Shown here in pieces: positions 8,929-17,574 of a DNA stretch of 64,000 nucleotides. The stretch's first letter is position 1, and each line of letters starts with the position of its first letter. A program made the translations under genes and the position numbers. Under the pieces are notes generated by a model, which saw only the letters and a list, made by a program, of their open reading frames with translations, did not search any database and was not told the origin of the DNA. Source of the stretch: Streptomyces sp. CoH27 (GTDB lineage: Bacteria > Actinomycetota > Actinomycetes > Streptomycetales > Streptomycetaceae); contig NZ_JAIQYY010000001.1 of assembly GCF_020181035.1 (NCBI RefSeq), forward strand, positions 31,707 to 95,706, given 5' to 3'.

Positions 8929-11069
8929 CGGTGCGTCCGCTTCTCACCACCGACCCGGAGGCCATCGGCCCGTACCGGCTGCTCGCCCGGATCGGAACCG
9001 GCGGCATGGGCGTGGTCTACCTCGCCCGCTCCGAAGGCGGCACCCTGGCCGCCGTCAAGGTGATCCGGGCGGAACACGCCGCCGACCCCTCCTTCCGGGC
9101 CCGCTTCCGGCGCGAGGCACGGGCGGCGGCGCGGGTCGACGCCCGCTGGACCACTCCGGTGCTGGCCGCCGACCCGGAAGCCCCCGAGCCGTGGCTCGCC
9201 ACGGCGTTCGTGCCCGGCCCCTCCCTCGCCGAGATCATCGCCGGGCACGGCCCACTGCCGCCGGGCACCGTACGGGCACTGGGCGCCCGGCTGGTCGAAG
9301 CACTCACCGCGGTACACGCGGCCGGGCTCGTGCACCGCGACATCAAACCCGGCAACGTCCTGCTCGCCCTCGACGGACCACGCCTGATCGACTTCGGCAT
9401 CGCCCGCACGGGCGGCGCGACCGCCCTGACCGCGACCGACGTCGTGATCGGCACACCCGGCTATCTGTCCCCCGAGCAGGCACGGGCCCGCGGCGGCGAG
9501 CCGGGCCCGCCGAGCGATGTGTTCTCACTGGGCTGCCTGCTCGCCTACGCGGCGGCGGGCCGCCCGCCGTACGGCACGGGCATGGCGGCATCGGTGATCT
9601 TCCGCACCATCCACGAGGCCCCGGACCTCACCGGCGTCCCGGACGACCCGCTGCGCACGCTCATCGCCCGCTGCCTGGCGAAGTCCCCGGCCGCCCGCCC
9701 CACACTGCCCGAACTCCGGGTGGCGCTGGGCCACTTCGGCACCGACGACTGGCTGCCACCCGGCCTGCCCGCGCTCATCGCCGAACGCTCCGCCCAAGTC
9801 CTGGACCTGCCCGAGCCACAGCGCACCGAGCCGCCGACACTCGTGGACGCGCCGCCCACGCCGACCAGACGCCGCTTCCTGCTGCTGGGCACCTCGGCCG
9901 GCGCCGCCCTGGCGGCGGGCGGGGCCACGGCGGCCTGGTACGCCACCACCCGCTCCACCCCGCACGCCCCTGCTGTCCCCACCCGGGCGATCGCCGTCCA
10001 CGCCGACCTGACCGGCCCCGGCAAGGCACTGGGCACGGCGATAGAGCAGGCCGTCCGGCTCGCCGTGTCCGACCACAACGCGCACGAGGACCGCGGCTTC
10101 GACCTCGCGCTGCAGGTGCACGACGACCACGGGGAGGCTGCTCGGTCGCAGGCGGTGGCACGGCAGCTCACCGCCGACGGCCGGGTGTGCGCGGTCATCG
10201 GCCCCTCCTCGGACACCACCGCGCTCGCCACCCGGGACATCTACACCAAGGCGTCGTTGCCGATGGTGACCGCCTGGGCCGGCTCCGACGACCTGTACGC
10301 CACCGTGTCGTCCACCCACCCGGCCGTGTTCCAGCTCCGGCCGGCCGACTACGCGATGCCCACTCCCCTGTTCCGCTACCTGACCGGGATCCGCCCGGTC
10401 AGCCGCTGGGCCCTGATCCAGGACGACGCGGCCCGCGACTTCAGCTGGCTGATCGCCAAACCCCTGACGGAGAATGCCCCGGCCCATGGCACGGTCACCA
10501 CCCACACCGTCCCCGCCGACAGTGACGACTTCGCCCCGGCCGCTGCCGCCGCCATCGCCGCCCGCGCCCAGGCCGTCGTCTACTGCGGCAACTCGCCCCA
10601 GCGGGCCGCCGCCTTCGCCCGGGCGCTGCGGACGGCCGGGTTCACGGGTACGGCCGCGGCGGCCCAGCCGGTGCTCGACCCGTCCTTCCTCGCCGCCGCA
10701 GGAGCGGCGGCCGAGGGATGGGTGTTCTCGTCCACCTGGGTGGACCCGGCGCGCCTGGCGCCGGCCGCAACGTTCGTACGGGACTTCACCCAGCGGTACG
10801 GAGTGAGGAGCATCCCGCCCGGCGCGGCCGAGGCCTATGACGCCCTCGGCATGGTCGCCCACATCCTCACCCAGTCCGGGACAGGCCCGGTGGACCCGGG
10901 CTCCCTGATCCACCCGCTGAGGTCCCTGTCGTACCGGGGCATCACCCGCACGTTCGCCTTCGACGCCTCGACCGGTGCAGTGCAGTTGAACCCAGGCCTT
11001 TTCCTGTGGCAAGTACGGCAGGGAAGGCCGGACTTCCTCGGGCAATACCAGCAGGTCAAAGCAGCGTGA
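8925..11069 (+). CDS. Ser/Thr protein kinase fused to exported solute-binding receptor domain (copy 2)
   Basis: Tandem paralogue of the preceding kinase, 714 aa, GTG start overlapping it by 4 nt. The key residues align at the same numbers: Lys45, D139 in HRDIKPGN, D156 of DFG. TRRRFL at 314-319 again sits directly before the one membrane segment, and an ABC solute-binding-like sensor domain follows ([21 protein letters not shown]). The sensor halves diverge more than the kinase halves, suggesting different ligands and possible heterodimer or cross-phosphorylation control. Targets are unknown. The gene ends at a bidirectional terminator facing the next, opposite operon. Confidence 0.92.
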   Translation: MTVRPLLTTDPEAIGPYRLLARIGTGGMGVVYLARSEGGTLAAVKVIRAEHAADPSFRARFRREARAAARVDARWTTPVLAADPEAPEPWLATAFVPGPSLAEIIAGHGPLPPGTVRALGARLVEALTAVHAAGLVHRDIKPGNVLLALDGPRLIDFGIARTGGATALTATDVVIGTPGYLSPEQARARGGEPGPPSDVFSLGCLLAYAAAGRPPYGTGMAASVIFRTIHEAPDLTGVPDDPLRTLIARCLAKSPAARPTLPELRVALGHFGTDDWLPPGLPALIAERSAQVLDLPEPQRTEPPTLVDAPPTPTRRRFLLLGTSAGAALAAGGATAAWYATTRSTPHAPAVPTRAIAVHADLTGPGKALGTAIEQAVRLAVSDHNAHEDRGFDLALQVHDDHGEAARSQAVARQLTADGRVCAVIGPSSDTTALATRDIYTKASLPMVTAWAGSDDLYATVSSTHPAVFQLRPADYAMPTPLFRYLTGIRPVSRWALIQDDAARDFSWLIAKPLTENAPAHGTVTTHTVPADSDDFAPAAAAAIAARAQAVVYCGNSPQRAAAFARALRTAGFTGTAAAAQPVLDPSFLAAAGAAAEGWVFSSTWVDPARLAPAATFVRDFTQRYGVRSIPPGAAEAYDALGMVAHILTQSGTGPVDPGSLIHPLRSLSYRGITRTFAFDASTGAVQLNPGLFLWQVRQGRPDFLGQYQQVKAA

Positions 11070-11137
11070 CGCGCCGATCTCGGTACTTCCGCGACCAGGC
11101 GGGCGGCCCCGGGGCAGGTCCCGCAGGCGCTGCGGGG

Positions 11138-11159
11138 GATGCCACCGTCCGGTGGCATC
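11138..11159. terminator. Bidirectional hairpin terminator
   Basis: Perfect 10-bp inverted repeat GATGCCACCG / CGGTGGCATC with a 2-nt centre, between the convergent kinase operon and the XRE/ImmA operon. No U-tract follows, as is usual in high-GC actinobacteria. Confidence 0.65.
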
Positions 11160-11184
11160 TGCCGCGCCCTCCGAGGCCTCGGCC

Positions 11185-12363
11185 TCATCTTCTGGGTGAA
11201 GTGGCGGGTGGGGATGCCAGGATGTCCAGCCTGGTGTGGCGGAACGCTCGGGCGACTTGGGCCAGCCACGCGGCCTCCGCCTCCACCGTGCCCGGTACCG
11301 GGCTGGGGCCGGGATCGACCTCGGGGGCGGGGGTGCGGCGGCGACCGTGTCGGTGGTTCTCCAGTGCGGCGGCAAGCGCCTCGGCCTCACGTTCCGCGTC
11401 GGTGTGGACCATGGTTGCGGGGGCGGCCGGGCCGGCGTAGGGGCGTAGTGCGAGCTGGCCGTCACGGATCTCGATGATGCGCCGGTAGAGGGCGAACTCG
11501 GCCTGCCACAGCGGGAGTCTGCCGCCCGGCTCAGCCAGGGGCAGGGCGATCTCCGGCAACGCCTCGTGCAGGGCGACCCACAGTGGCTCCAGGTTCCGGT
11601 AGCTGCGGTACGCGCGCAGCCAGCGCAGCGGTGCGGCCAGCCGGCTGCTCCACAGCGTCACGGTCGCCGCGGCGACGGCCAGGGCCACGCAGATCATGCC
11701 GAGGGCGTTGGAGAGCGTGTCCTCGCCTCCGTCCTGGGTGCCCCGTGTCAGGACGGCGACGATGTCGTCGAGGGACCAGAGTGTCCACAGGGTCCCGGCG
11801 GCGACCGCGGCGAGCGCCAGGCGAAGTCCGATCCGCAGCAGACCCCGCCCCGCCGAGCGCAGGTGGCGGACGAGGACTCGGCCGAGCACGGTCAGGCACC
11901 AGAAGGCATAGCCGGTGAACAGCGCGTCGTAGCCCGCCATCAGCAGCCGCCCGGCGGTGTCGTGCAGTACGGCGGCGCCGCCGCTCCAGGCGGGACGGGC
12001 CGCAGGCAGGAGGGCGGCGGAGGTGAGCTGGACGGCCCACGCGGCGAATCGGTGACGCCGCATCCGGTGCCGGCCCGGGTCGTCGGGCTCCGAGGACAGG
12101 GCGAGGGCGAACAGCATCAGAAAGCTCAGCGACGCCGTCTTCAGCGCGTCGCCGGCCAGGACGGCCGCCGTCTGCGGTACCAGGTGGGCGAGTCGGGTCA
12201 GGTTCGCCGGGGCGAGGAGGACCAGCGAGGCCCCCATGCAGAACGCGAACCCGCACAGGTACCCGTGCACCGGGTCGGCTCCGGTCTGCCGGGCCGTCAT
12301 GATGCGGCGTGCACCGAAGCCGAGGAGGAGTGCGGCGGCGAGGAGGGCGGTCGCCTCAACCAC
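11185..12363 (-). CDS. MAB_1171c-like multi-pass membrane protein
   Basis: Integral membrane protein of 392 aa with about seven hydrophobic segments in the first 230 residues (from ATALLAAALLLGFG on) and a soluble, acidic C-terminal domain (LPLWQAEFALYRRIIEIRDG region). It resembles the MAB_1171c family that travels with XRE and ImmA/IrrE genes in actinobacteria; the biochemical role of that family is unknown. GTG 12363 is chosen because it overlaps the end of the upstream peptidase gene by 8 nt and begins right at the first membrane helix. Upstream in-frame residues are low-complexity shadow. Third gene of the operon. Confidence 0.75.
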   Translation of the reverse strand: MVEATALLAAALLLGFGARRIMTARQTGADPVHGYLCGFAFCMGASLVLLAPANLTRLAHLVPQTAAVLAGDALKTASLSFLMLFALALSSEPDDPGRHRMRRHRFAAWAVQLTSAALLPAARPAWSGGAAVLHDTAGRLLMAGYDALFTGYAFWCLTVLGRVLVRHLRSAGRGLLRIGLRLALAAVAAGTLWTLWSLDDIVAVLTRGTQDGGEDTLSNALGMICVALAVAAATVTLWSSRLAAPLRWLRAYRSYRNLEPLWVALHEALPEIALPLAEPGGRLPLWQAEFALYRRIIEIRDGQLALRPYAGPAAPATMVHTDAEREAEALAAALENHRHGRRRTPAPEVDPGPSPVPGTVEAEAAWLAQVARAFRHTRLDILASPPATSPRR

Positions 12364-12892
12364 GGGCCACCCACCGGTGCGGGGCGGTGAGCAGCGTGGC
12401 CAGCCGGGAGCCGTCCGGCACTTCTGAGGCCGCCGTGCGGCTGTCCTCCCGGGCGGCCCGGCAGCGGATGAGGGAGGCGACGAGTTCCGCCTCTCGCTCC
12501 TGGGGTTCGGTGTACACGGTTCTGCCCAGGACCCGTTCGACCAGCGAGGGCGGGAGGTTGGGCAGCAGGACGCGCGCGGCGGCGGAGAGCGGGGGCGGCG
12601 CATCGTGGTGGCCGCAGATGAGGTGGGCCGCTTCGTGCAGCAGGATGTGCTGCTGGTGCAGTGCGGTGGTGTCGGCCGCGTAGACGATGCAGTCAGCGCG
12701 GTCGGTGGTCACCAGCAGGCCGCACGGTGTGTCGGTCCGCCCGGCCACGGGCACCAGGTCGATGGGCCTGCCCCGTTCGGCGGCGAGCGCGGCGATGAAG
12801 CCGAACGCGTCGAACGGCCGCGGCAGCGACAGGGCCTGGACCCTGCGCCGGTGCTGCTGCGTCAGCGCTCCGCGGCGCCGGTCGGTCCACAC
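12356..12892 (-). CDS. ImmA/IrrE-type metallo-endopeptidase domain protein
   Basis: Predicted zinc peptidase of 178 aa. The HExxH-type site is HEAAHLICGHH at about 86-96, typical of ImmA/IrrE proteins that cleave or inactivate a cognate XRE repressor. The expected partner is the XRE protein encoded 49 bp upstream. GTG 12892 follows GGAAGAGG at good spacing. Its 3' end overlaps the membrane protein gene, so the three probably form one operon. The likely role is signal-dependent derepression; whether it also acts as a toxin component cannot be told from sequence. Confidence 0.82.
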   Translation of the reverse strand: MWTDRRRGALTQQHRRRVQALSLPRPFDAFGFIAALAAERGRPIDLVPVAGRTDTPCGLLVTTDRADCIVYAADTTALHQQHILLHEAAHLICGHHDAPPPLSAAARVLLPNLPPSLVERVLGRTVYTEPQEREAELVASLIRCRAAREDSRTAASEVPDGSRLATLLTAPHRWVARG

Positions 12893-12941
12893 CTGCGATA
12901 CCTCTTCCGCTTCCCCTGCGCGCGTGGTGGGTCGGTGCGCG

Positions 12942-13400
12942 TCAACTCTGCTTACCGTGCCCGGCGGTCCCCTGCTCCCTGCGTGCGAGGACGTCGATGA
13001 TGTCGCTGATGGTGCTCACACCCTCCGGGGAGAGGTTCACCGCACGCAGGGCGACACTGCGCACCCCGGCGTCACGCAGCGCCCCGAGCAGCTCCAGCTC
13101 CCTGGAGATGGCCGCGCCCTGGTCGTCGTCGAAGAAGTATGCGACGGGTACCTGGAAGAAGCCCGCGAGCGCTTCCAGATGACGCTTGGTCGGATTGTCC
13201 CGTCGGCCGGTGCGCAGCTGCCACAGATAGGTCGCGGAGAAGGACTCACCGCTGGCCTCACGGCAGGCCCGCGCGACCTCCTCGTGGCTGTACGGCTCAT
13301 GGTCGGGCCGACGTACGACCCTGAAGAGCGCGTCGATCTTCTCGGCCAGCGTCGATCCCCGCTGGTCCTGTTCCGCCGCGGACTCACGCTGACTGGCCAT
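12942..13400 (-). CDS. XRE-family transcriptional regulator
   Basis: DNA-binding regulator of 152 aa. The helix-turn-helix spans about residues 35-95 (YSHEEVARACREASGESFS, then ATYLWQLRTGRRDNPTKR), and the C-terminal half is likely for dimerisation. First gene of an operon with the ImmA/IrrE peptidase and the membrane protein. The ATG at 13400 follows GGAAGGGGG. Upstream lie two near-identical 17-bp direct repeats that probably are its own operator. A copy of the same motif occurs between 13911 and 13959, suggesting control of neighbouring genes too. Confidence 0.87.
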   Translation of the reverse strand: MASQRESAAEQDQRGSTLAEKIDALFRVVRRPDHEPYSHEEVARACREASGESFSATYLWQLRTGRRDNPTKRHLEALAGFFQVPVAYFFDDDQGAAISRELELLGALRDAGVRSVALRAVNLSPEGVSTISDIIDVLARREQGTAGHGKQS

Positions 13401-13428
13401 CCGACGTGTCCCCCTTCCTCTGCTCGCT

Positions 13429-13463
13429 CATTCATCCTAGCTGAGGCATTCATCCTGGCTGAG
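13429..13463. repeat. Two tandem 17-bp operator-like repeats upstream of XRE gene
   Basis: CATTCATCCTAGCTGAG at 13429-13445 and the same sequence with one A-to-G change at 13447-13463, period 18 bp. They lie 29-63 bp upstream of the XRE start and include a TAGGAT hexamer usable as a -10 on the minus strand. Their position fits autorepression by the XRE protein. Confidence 0.6.
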
Positions 13464-13521
13464 ACGGAAGATGCGCCTCAGACCCTCCACTCGTGACCGG
13501 CGCGGCCTCCGCAGGCCGGGG

Positions 13522-13911
13522 TCAGCCGAACAGCACCAGATACGTGATCTCGCAGGCGGTCAGATAGATCGCCGCTCCGGTGAGCAGCAGGTACCACGGC
13601 GACAGCCGCTGACGCACGGCCCAGATGCCGCCCAGCAGTGCGACGAGCGCCGCCGCCACGAGCCCGAGCCATGGCAGCGCCAAGAGGATCAGCCACACCC
13701 CTGCATCGCAGACCGGCGCGGAGCCGCCGGGGCCGCTGGTGCCGCAGCTGTCCCCCGCGAAGAGCATCCCGAACGAGAAGAGCAGGTCGGCGAGGACGCC
13801 GACCGCCGCGAACACCGCCAGGACCACGATGAACCCGGCGGGCAGCCGGGGCGGTCGCACGGGGCCGTATCCCGGCAGCTGCCGATGCCCATATGAATGG
13901 AATGAGTCCAT
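13522..13911 (-). CDS. Small membrane protein with four hydrophobic segments
   Basis: Unrecognised 129-aa membrane protein. Hydrophobic stretches begin near PAGFIVVLAVFAAVGVLADL, SFGMLFAG, VWLILLALPWLGLVAAALV and SPWYLLLTGAAIYL. The ATG at 13911 lies within a 9-bp inverted repeat and has no clear RBS; an in-frame GTG about 17 codons later (before RPPRLPAG) is an alternative. Transcribed away from the PH-like gene at 13959, sharing an intergenic region that carries the motif seen in front of the XRE gene. Function unknown. Confidence 0.6.
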   Translation of the reverse strand: MDSFHSYGHRQLPGYGPVRPPRLPAGFIVVLAVFAAVGVLADLLFSFGMLFAGDSCGTSGPGGSAPVCDAGVWLILLALPWLGLVAAALVALLGGIWAVRQRLSPWYLLLTGAAIYLTACEITYLVLFG

Positions 13912-13927
13912 TCATTCATGCTAGCTT
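13893..13927. promoter_or_regulatory. Divergent regulatory region with XRE-type motif
   Basis: Contains a 9-bp inverted repeat ATGAATGGA / TCCATTCAT (13893-13901, 13907-13915) and CATTCATGCTAGCT (13913-13926), which differs from the XRE upstream repeat by one base over 14. A TAGCTT/TAGCAT core could serve as -10 for either direction. Probably a second binding site of the XRE regulator. Confidence 0.5.
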
Positions 13928-13958
13928 ATGCTCCTCGACTGTAGGGGAGGTCATGACC

Positions 13959-14234
13959 ATGGGGGACACGAACGCACAGGTCGTCCTGCGCCCGAGCACG
14001 GGCAAGCGCAGAACGGTGATCGCACTCCTGGTGGCGGGAGACCTGGCTTTCGTGGCGCTCCCGATCGTCGTGGCCTCGATGCAGAGCCTCACGACGGTCG
14101 CCGTACTGGCCGTGTTCTGCGCCTTGTCCATGGCCGTCATGACGTTCCTCCTGCTGCGCCTGGCCAACAGCCGGGTCGAGATCGGGCCGGACAGAGTCCT
14201 CGTCCATGCCTTCCTTCCCAGGCACTGGAGCTGA
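13959..14234 (+). CDS. Short membrane protein, apparently truncated PH-like protein
   Basis: 91 aa with two membrane segments (TVIALLVAGDLAFVALPIVV and VAVLAVFCALSMAVMTFLLL) followed by RVEIGPDRVLVHAFLPRHWS and a stop. The last part matches the beginning of the PH-like domains in the proteins at 15159 and 16164 (compare LTMTRLLVRRTYPW and LTTRTLLRTRVVTW), where roughly 80 more residues follow. The gene therefore looks truncated within that domain. ATG 13959 has GGAGG 8 nt upstream; ATG 13953 is an alternative. Confidence 0.5.
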   Translation: MGDTNAQVVLRPSTGKRRTVIALLVAGDLAFVALPIVVASMQSLTTVAVLAVFCALSMAVMTFLLLRLANSRVEIGPDRVLVHAFLPRHWS

Positions 14235-14246
14235 GCAACAGCTGAG

Positions 14247-14948
14247 ATGAATGACAAGAGAGACATGACCGAGCACAACGATGTCCCCGCGCCTCCGTCC
14301 GGACCGCACCGCGGCCCCCTGCTCCTGCTGCGCCACCCCGCCGTCACCGGCGCCCTCGGCCTCCTCCTGGGACTGGCCGCGGTCGGCATACCCGTTCTGG
14401 TCGGCGGCAACGGTGACTCCGCTTTCGGCACGACCAGCAGCGGCCCCCTCCACGCGCCCGCCGACCTGAACGGGTTCACCTCCTTCCCCGACATGGAGCG
14501 CGCCCAGGCCACCAACGCGTACCAACGAGTATCGGCGAAGCGGCATGCCATCGAGGACGTCCGCAGCGGACAGCGGTTGTCCGACGACTACGGCGGTGCG
14601 GTGGCGGTGGTGCGCTCCTATGCCGACAAGCCGGAACTGAACTTCCTCGATCTGCGGGCGGTCCGCAGCGACTCGCCCAAGCCCTACGTCCCCTACGAGG
14701 ACCCGGTCGACACCGACACCGCCGTACCGTTCGACCAGTTGCTGACCTACGGGAACGTGTCCTGCGTCGTGATCAACGCATTCACGGCCGCCGGAAGGAA
14801 ACCCGCCCCGGACAGCGTGACCACGTCCTACTGCCAGCGCAGCGGAGGCGGCCTGACCGTCCAGATCCGCATGCACGGCGGGCCTCTGATCCACCACCCG
14901 GACCAGGTCGCAGCACTGGTCGACAAGGCCTGGAGCGACCTGTCCTGA
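14247..14948 (+). CDS. Membrane-anchored hypothetical protein
   Basis: 233 aa, one transmembrane helix near residues 29-52 (VTGALGLLLGLAAVGIPVLV), then an exported soluble domain of about 170 residues with two cysteines (NVSCVVINAF and TSYCQRSGG) that could form a disulfide. No family is recognised. It begins 12 nt after the truncated PH-like gene, and its start region contains a third, weaker version of the XRE motif (AGCTGAGATGAATG, 14240-14253). It may belong to the same control unit. Confidence 0.6.
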   Translation: MNDKRDMTEHNDVPAPPSGPHRGPLLLLRHPAVTGALGLLLGLAAVGIPVLVGGNGDSAFGTTSSGPLHAPADLNGFTSFPDMERAQATNAYQRVSAKRHAIEDVRSGQRLSDDYGGAVAVVRSYADKPELNFLDLRAVRSDSPKPYVPYEDPVDTDTAVPFDQLLTYGNVSCVVINAFTAAGRKPAPDSVTTSYCQRSGGGLTVQIRMHGGPLIHHPDQVAALVDKAWSDLS

Positions 14949-15158
14949 CCGGAACCACGCCCTGGCAGCATCCACGAGGGGAGGGCCGAGGCCCAGCGCC
15001 GACGGACCATCAGAACGGCCCGCCGACGTCCGCCGATCCCCCGGATCACCGGATCCGCCAGGCTCTCCGACCATCCCCGTTCGGCCGGTGGTGCAACTCT
15101 CTCGGTCGAGCGCTGTTCGCGACCGTGGCCGGACAGAACACCTCAGGAGGGGCTCAGG

Positions 15159-15998
15159 ATGACCACAGTGCGGTTGGCCTTCATGCGGCGGACGGGGGAG
15201 ATGGTCTTCTACGGCTGCATACTGGCCTTCCTGACGGTGATCGTGCTCAGTGAGACCGGCACCGCAGGTCCAGGCACCTGCATGCTGATCGCGGCCGTGA
15301 TCGTCGCGGTCATCGCCGCGGCGACGCCTCACACCTACTGGCTCCGGGCAGACGCGAACGGCCTCACCATGACGCGGCTGCTCGTCCGGCGCACCTACCC
15401 GTGGCCAGCCGTCCATGGACTCACCATGTGGTTCCAGGAGGAGGCGGAAACCGGCGCCCACCGTGTCACCCTCCGGCTACGCCTCACCGATCCCCCGGGA
15501 CTGAACTGGGGCCCGCTCCTCGGCAAGCTCACAGTCACCGATGACGACCTCCCGCGCGGCACCGAACCCCGCGCCCTCGCCGATCTCTTCGCCCTGTTCG
15601 GCACGTACGGCCTGCACGTCGACCGCACCGAGTTCGCCGACGCCGTCCTCGCCGCACACGGCCTCCCCCCTCTCCCGCCCCAGCCCGCCAGGCACGTGCC
15701 GACCGGCCCGGTCCCCACACCGCAACAGGCCTACGCCGACGCCCCGAGTATCGAGGATGAGCGTCGCCACCTCCGCACCAGGCCGGCGTTCCCTCGCAAG
15801 CAGCGCGAGTACCTGCTGCGCTACGCCGCGATGTCCGACCGGGCGTCGCTCCAGACCGACGACACCGTCTCCAAGGACGTCGTCCGCGCACTCCGGACGG
15901 CCGGCCAACTGGCCGAGCACGACCAGGTCGTGGCCGACGGCGACCCTCGTGGATACGTCCGTCAGCAGTACCTGGTCTGGCGCAGCAGGAGGCCGTAG
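15159..15998 (+). CDS. Membrane protein with PH-like domain
   Basis: 279 aa. Two N-terminal membrane helices (about 15-32 and 38-54) are followed by a bacterial PH-like domain (YWLRADANGLTMTRLLVRR and VTLRLRLTDP strands) and a long proline-rich, then charged helical C-terminus. The ATG follows AGGAGGGG at 15141-15149 with good spacing. Such proteins usually sit at the membrane with the PH-like fold in the cytoplasm; ligand unknown. Separated from the upstream gene by 210 bp that contain nothing recognisable. Confidence 0.65.
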   Translation: MTTVRLAFMRRTGEMVFYGCILAFLTVIVLSETGTAGPGTCMLIAAVIVAVIAAATPHTYWLRADANGLTMTRLLVRRTYPWPAVHGLTMWFQEEAETGAHRVTLRLRLTDPPGLNWGPLLGKLTVTDDDLPRGTEPRALADLFALFGTYGLHVDRTEFADAVLAAHGLPPLPPQPARHVPTGPVPTPQQAYADAPSIEDERRHLRTRPAFPRKQREYLLRYAAMSDRASLQTDDTVSKDVVRALRTAGQLAEHDQVVADGDPRGYVRQQYLVWRSRRP

Positions 15999-16163
15999 GC
16001 GTGCACGAGTCCATGGGCGCGGCGAAGGTTTTCGGAGCCGCCGGGTGGTCCTCCGTTGTCGGTCAGGCAGAGGCGCCGGTCGCATGGCCGGACGTGAGAG
16101 CCGGACATGACCGTCCGGCGGTTGCGCCCAGCCGGTCGGCCGACGGCGGAAAGGGAGAGAACA

Positions 16164-16652
16164 GTGGGCGATGAACATGTCGGGCAGCAGCGCTTCGAGG
16201 CGCCGTTTCGGTACCGACGGACGGGCTGGAGAATCCTGATCCTCAGCTCGGCCGCTCTGGTCGGTCTCATCGCCTTCATCGACGCCACATCGACCGACGG
16301 CCGCGATCCGGCGTGGATCGCGATCAGCACGATCGGCGTGATCGGTGCCTGCTGCTACTTCGCCGCCTTCGTGGGCCCGATGTGCGGCAGCACCACGGTG
16401 GACGCCAAGCGTCTCACCACGCGCACCCTGCTGAGAACGCGCGTGGTCACCTGGCAGGAAGTGCAGTCCTTCAGGTTCTCCCGCAGCAACGGCCTCCACC
16501 TCGTTCAGGCGCACCTCCGCAAGGGGCGGCCGCTCACGCTGCCGGGTCTGGTCGCCGAGAGTGCCGGCGACCCGGAACTGAGCTCGCGCCTCGACGAGCT
16601 GGCCGCATGGATCGCGGCCCAGGCCGATGCGGCGACCGAGCAGTCCGGTTGA
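16164..16652 (+). CDS. Small membrane protein with PH-like domain
   Basis: 162 aa. Two membrane helices (ILILSSAALVGLIAFID and WIAISTIGVIGACCYFAAFV) are followed by a compact PH-like domain (STTVDAKRLTTRTLLRTRVV). The GTG at 16164 has AAGGGAGA upstream; an in-frame ATG at 16107 lacks one. Paralogous in layout to the protein at 15159 and to the truncated one at 13959, so this stretch is a small family expansion. Function unknown. Confidence 0.65.
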   Translation: MGDEHVGQQRFEAPFRYRRTGWRILILSSAALVGLIAFIDATSTDGRDPAWIAISTIGVIGACCYFAAFVGPMCGSTTVDAKRLTTRTLLRTRVVTWQEVQSFRFSRSNGLHLVQAHLRKGRPLTLPGLVAESAGDPELSSRLDELAAWIAAQADAATEQSG

Positions 16653-16770
16653 ACACCGGCCCGCGCCGCCGAGGGCAGTTCCGCTTTGCCGGTGACGGAC
16701 GACAAAGACCTGCTCCAGCCGGCCTCGTTGTCCCAGGCGAGCATCCTGGGCACGGCACCCCAGGCCGTCG

Positions 16771-16794
16771 ACAGGGAACGGGACAGGGAACGGA
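16771..16794. repeat. 12-bp tandem duplication
   Basis: GACAGGGAACGG occurs twice head to tail between the convergent genes ending at 16652 and 16804. Probably slippage; no coding role. Confidence 0.6.
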
Positions 16795-16803
16795 TCGGCC
16801 CTG

Positions 16804-17574
16804 TCAGCGGGCAGTCCAGCCGCCGTCCAGGGGGATCGAGCTGCCCGTGACGGAGCCGCTGTGCTCGGTGCAGAGCCACAGGGCCGCCGCGGCGACCTCC
16901 GCCGGTTCGATCAGGCGCTTGATCGCGGTGCGGTCGAGGAACACCTGGTCCATCACGTCCGCCTCCGGTATGCCGTGGGCGAGCGCCTGCTGGGCGATCT
17001 GTTCCTCGACCAGGGGTGTGCGGACGTAGCCGGGGTTGACGCAATTGCTGGTCACGCCGTGTGCGGCACCCTCCAGGGCGACCACCTTGCTCAGCCCCTC
17101 CAGGGCATGCTTGGCGGCGACGTACGCCGATTTGTAGGCGCTGGCCCGCAGGCCGTGCACCGAGGAGATGTTGACCACCCGACCCCATCCCCGCGCGTAC
17201 ATGGCGGGCAGGGTGCGGCGCAGGATGCGGAACGGGGCCTCCACCATCACCCGCTGGATCAGCGCGAAGCGCTCCGGCGGGAACTCGTGGACGGGTGCCA
17301 CGTGTTGCAGCCCCGCGTTGTTGACGACGATGTCGGAGTCGTCCGGCAGCGTGTCCACGGCCTCGGGTTCGGAGAGGTCGGCCACGACGGCGATGCCGCC
17401 GATTCGCTCCGCCACCTCCTTCGCGGCCTCCGCGGCCCGGTCCACCACGTAGACCTCGGCCCCGGCCGCGGCGAAGCCCTCGGCACAGGCGCGGCCGATG
17501 CCACTGGCCGCGCCGGTGACCAGGGCCTTGCGGCCCGCGAGGAAACTCTCAGCGGAGTGCTTGGTGCTGTCCAT
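16804..17574 (-). CDS. 3-hydroxybutyrate dehydrogenase (SDR family)
   Basis: Cytoplasmic short-chain dehydrogenase of 256 aa, expected to oxidise 3-hydroxybutyrate to acetoacetate with NAD. The Rossmann motif TGAASGIG is near residue 20, NNAGLQHVAPVHEFP near 90, ISSVHG, then the catalytic YVAAK (within SAYVAAKHALEG) and NPGYVRTPL. The QH...H pattern and the long C-terminal QALAHGIPEADVM segment are typical of bacterial D-3-hydroxybutyrate dehydrogenases. Start at ATG 17574 (MDSTKHSAES). It diverges from a secreted PHB depolymerase, whose product is its substrate, so the two form a small catabolic module. Confidence 0.87.
   Translation of the reverse strand: MDSTKHSAESFLAGRKALVTGAASGIGRACAEGFAAAGAEVYVVDRAAEAAKEVAERIGGIAVVADLSEPEAVDTLPDDSDIVVNNAGLQHVAPVHEFPPERFALIQRVMVEAPFRILRRTLPAMYARGWGRVVNISSVHGLRASAYKSAYVAAKHALEGLSKVVALEGAAHGVTSNCVNPGYVRTPLVEEQIAQQALAHGIPEADVMDQVFLDRTAIKRLIEPAEVAAAALWLCTEHSGSVTGSSIPLDGGWTAR

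Noticed and set aside
9525..11465. 646-codon minus-strand open frame opposite the second kinase
   Set aside because: Antisense of a clear kinase/solute-binding gene; Gly/Arg-rich composition and no domain.
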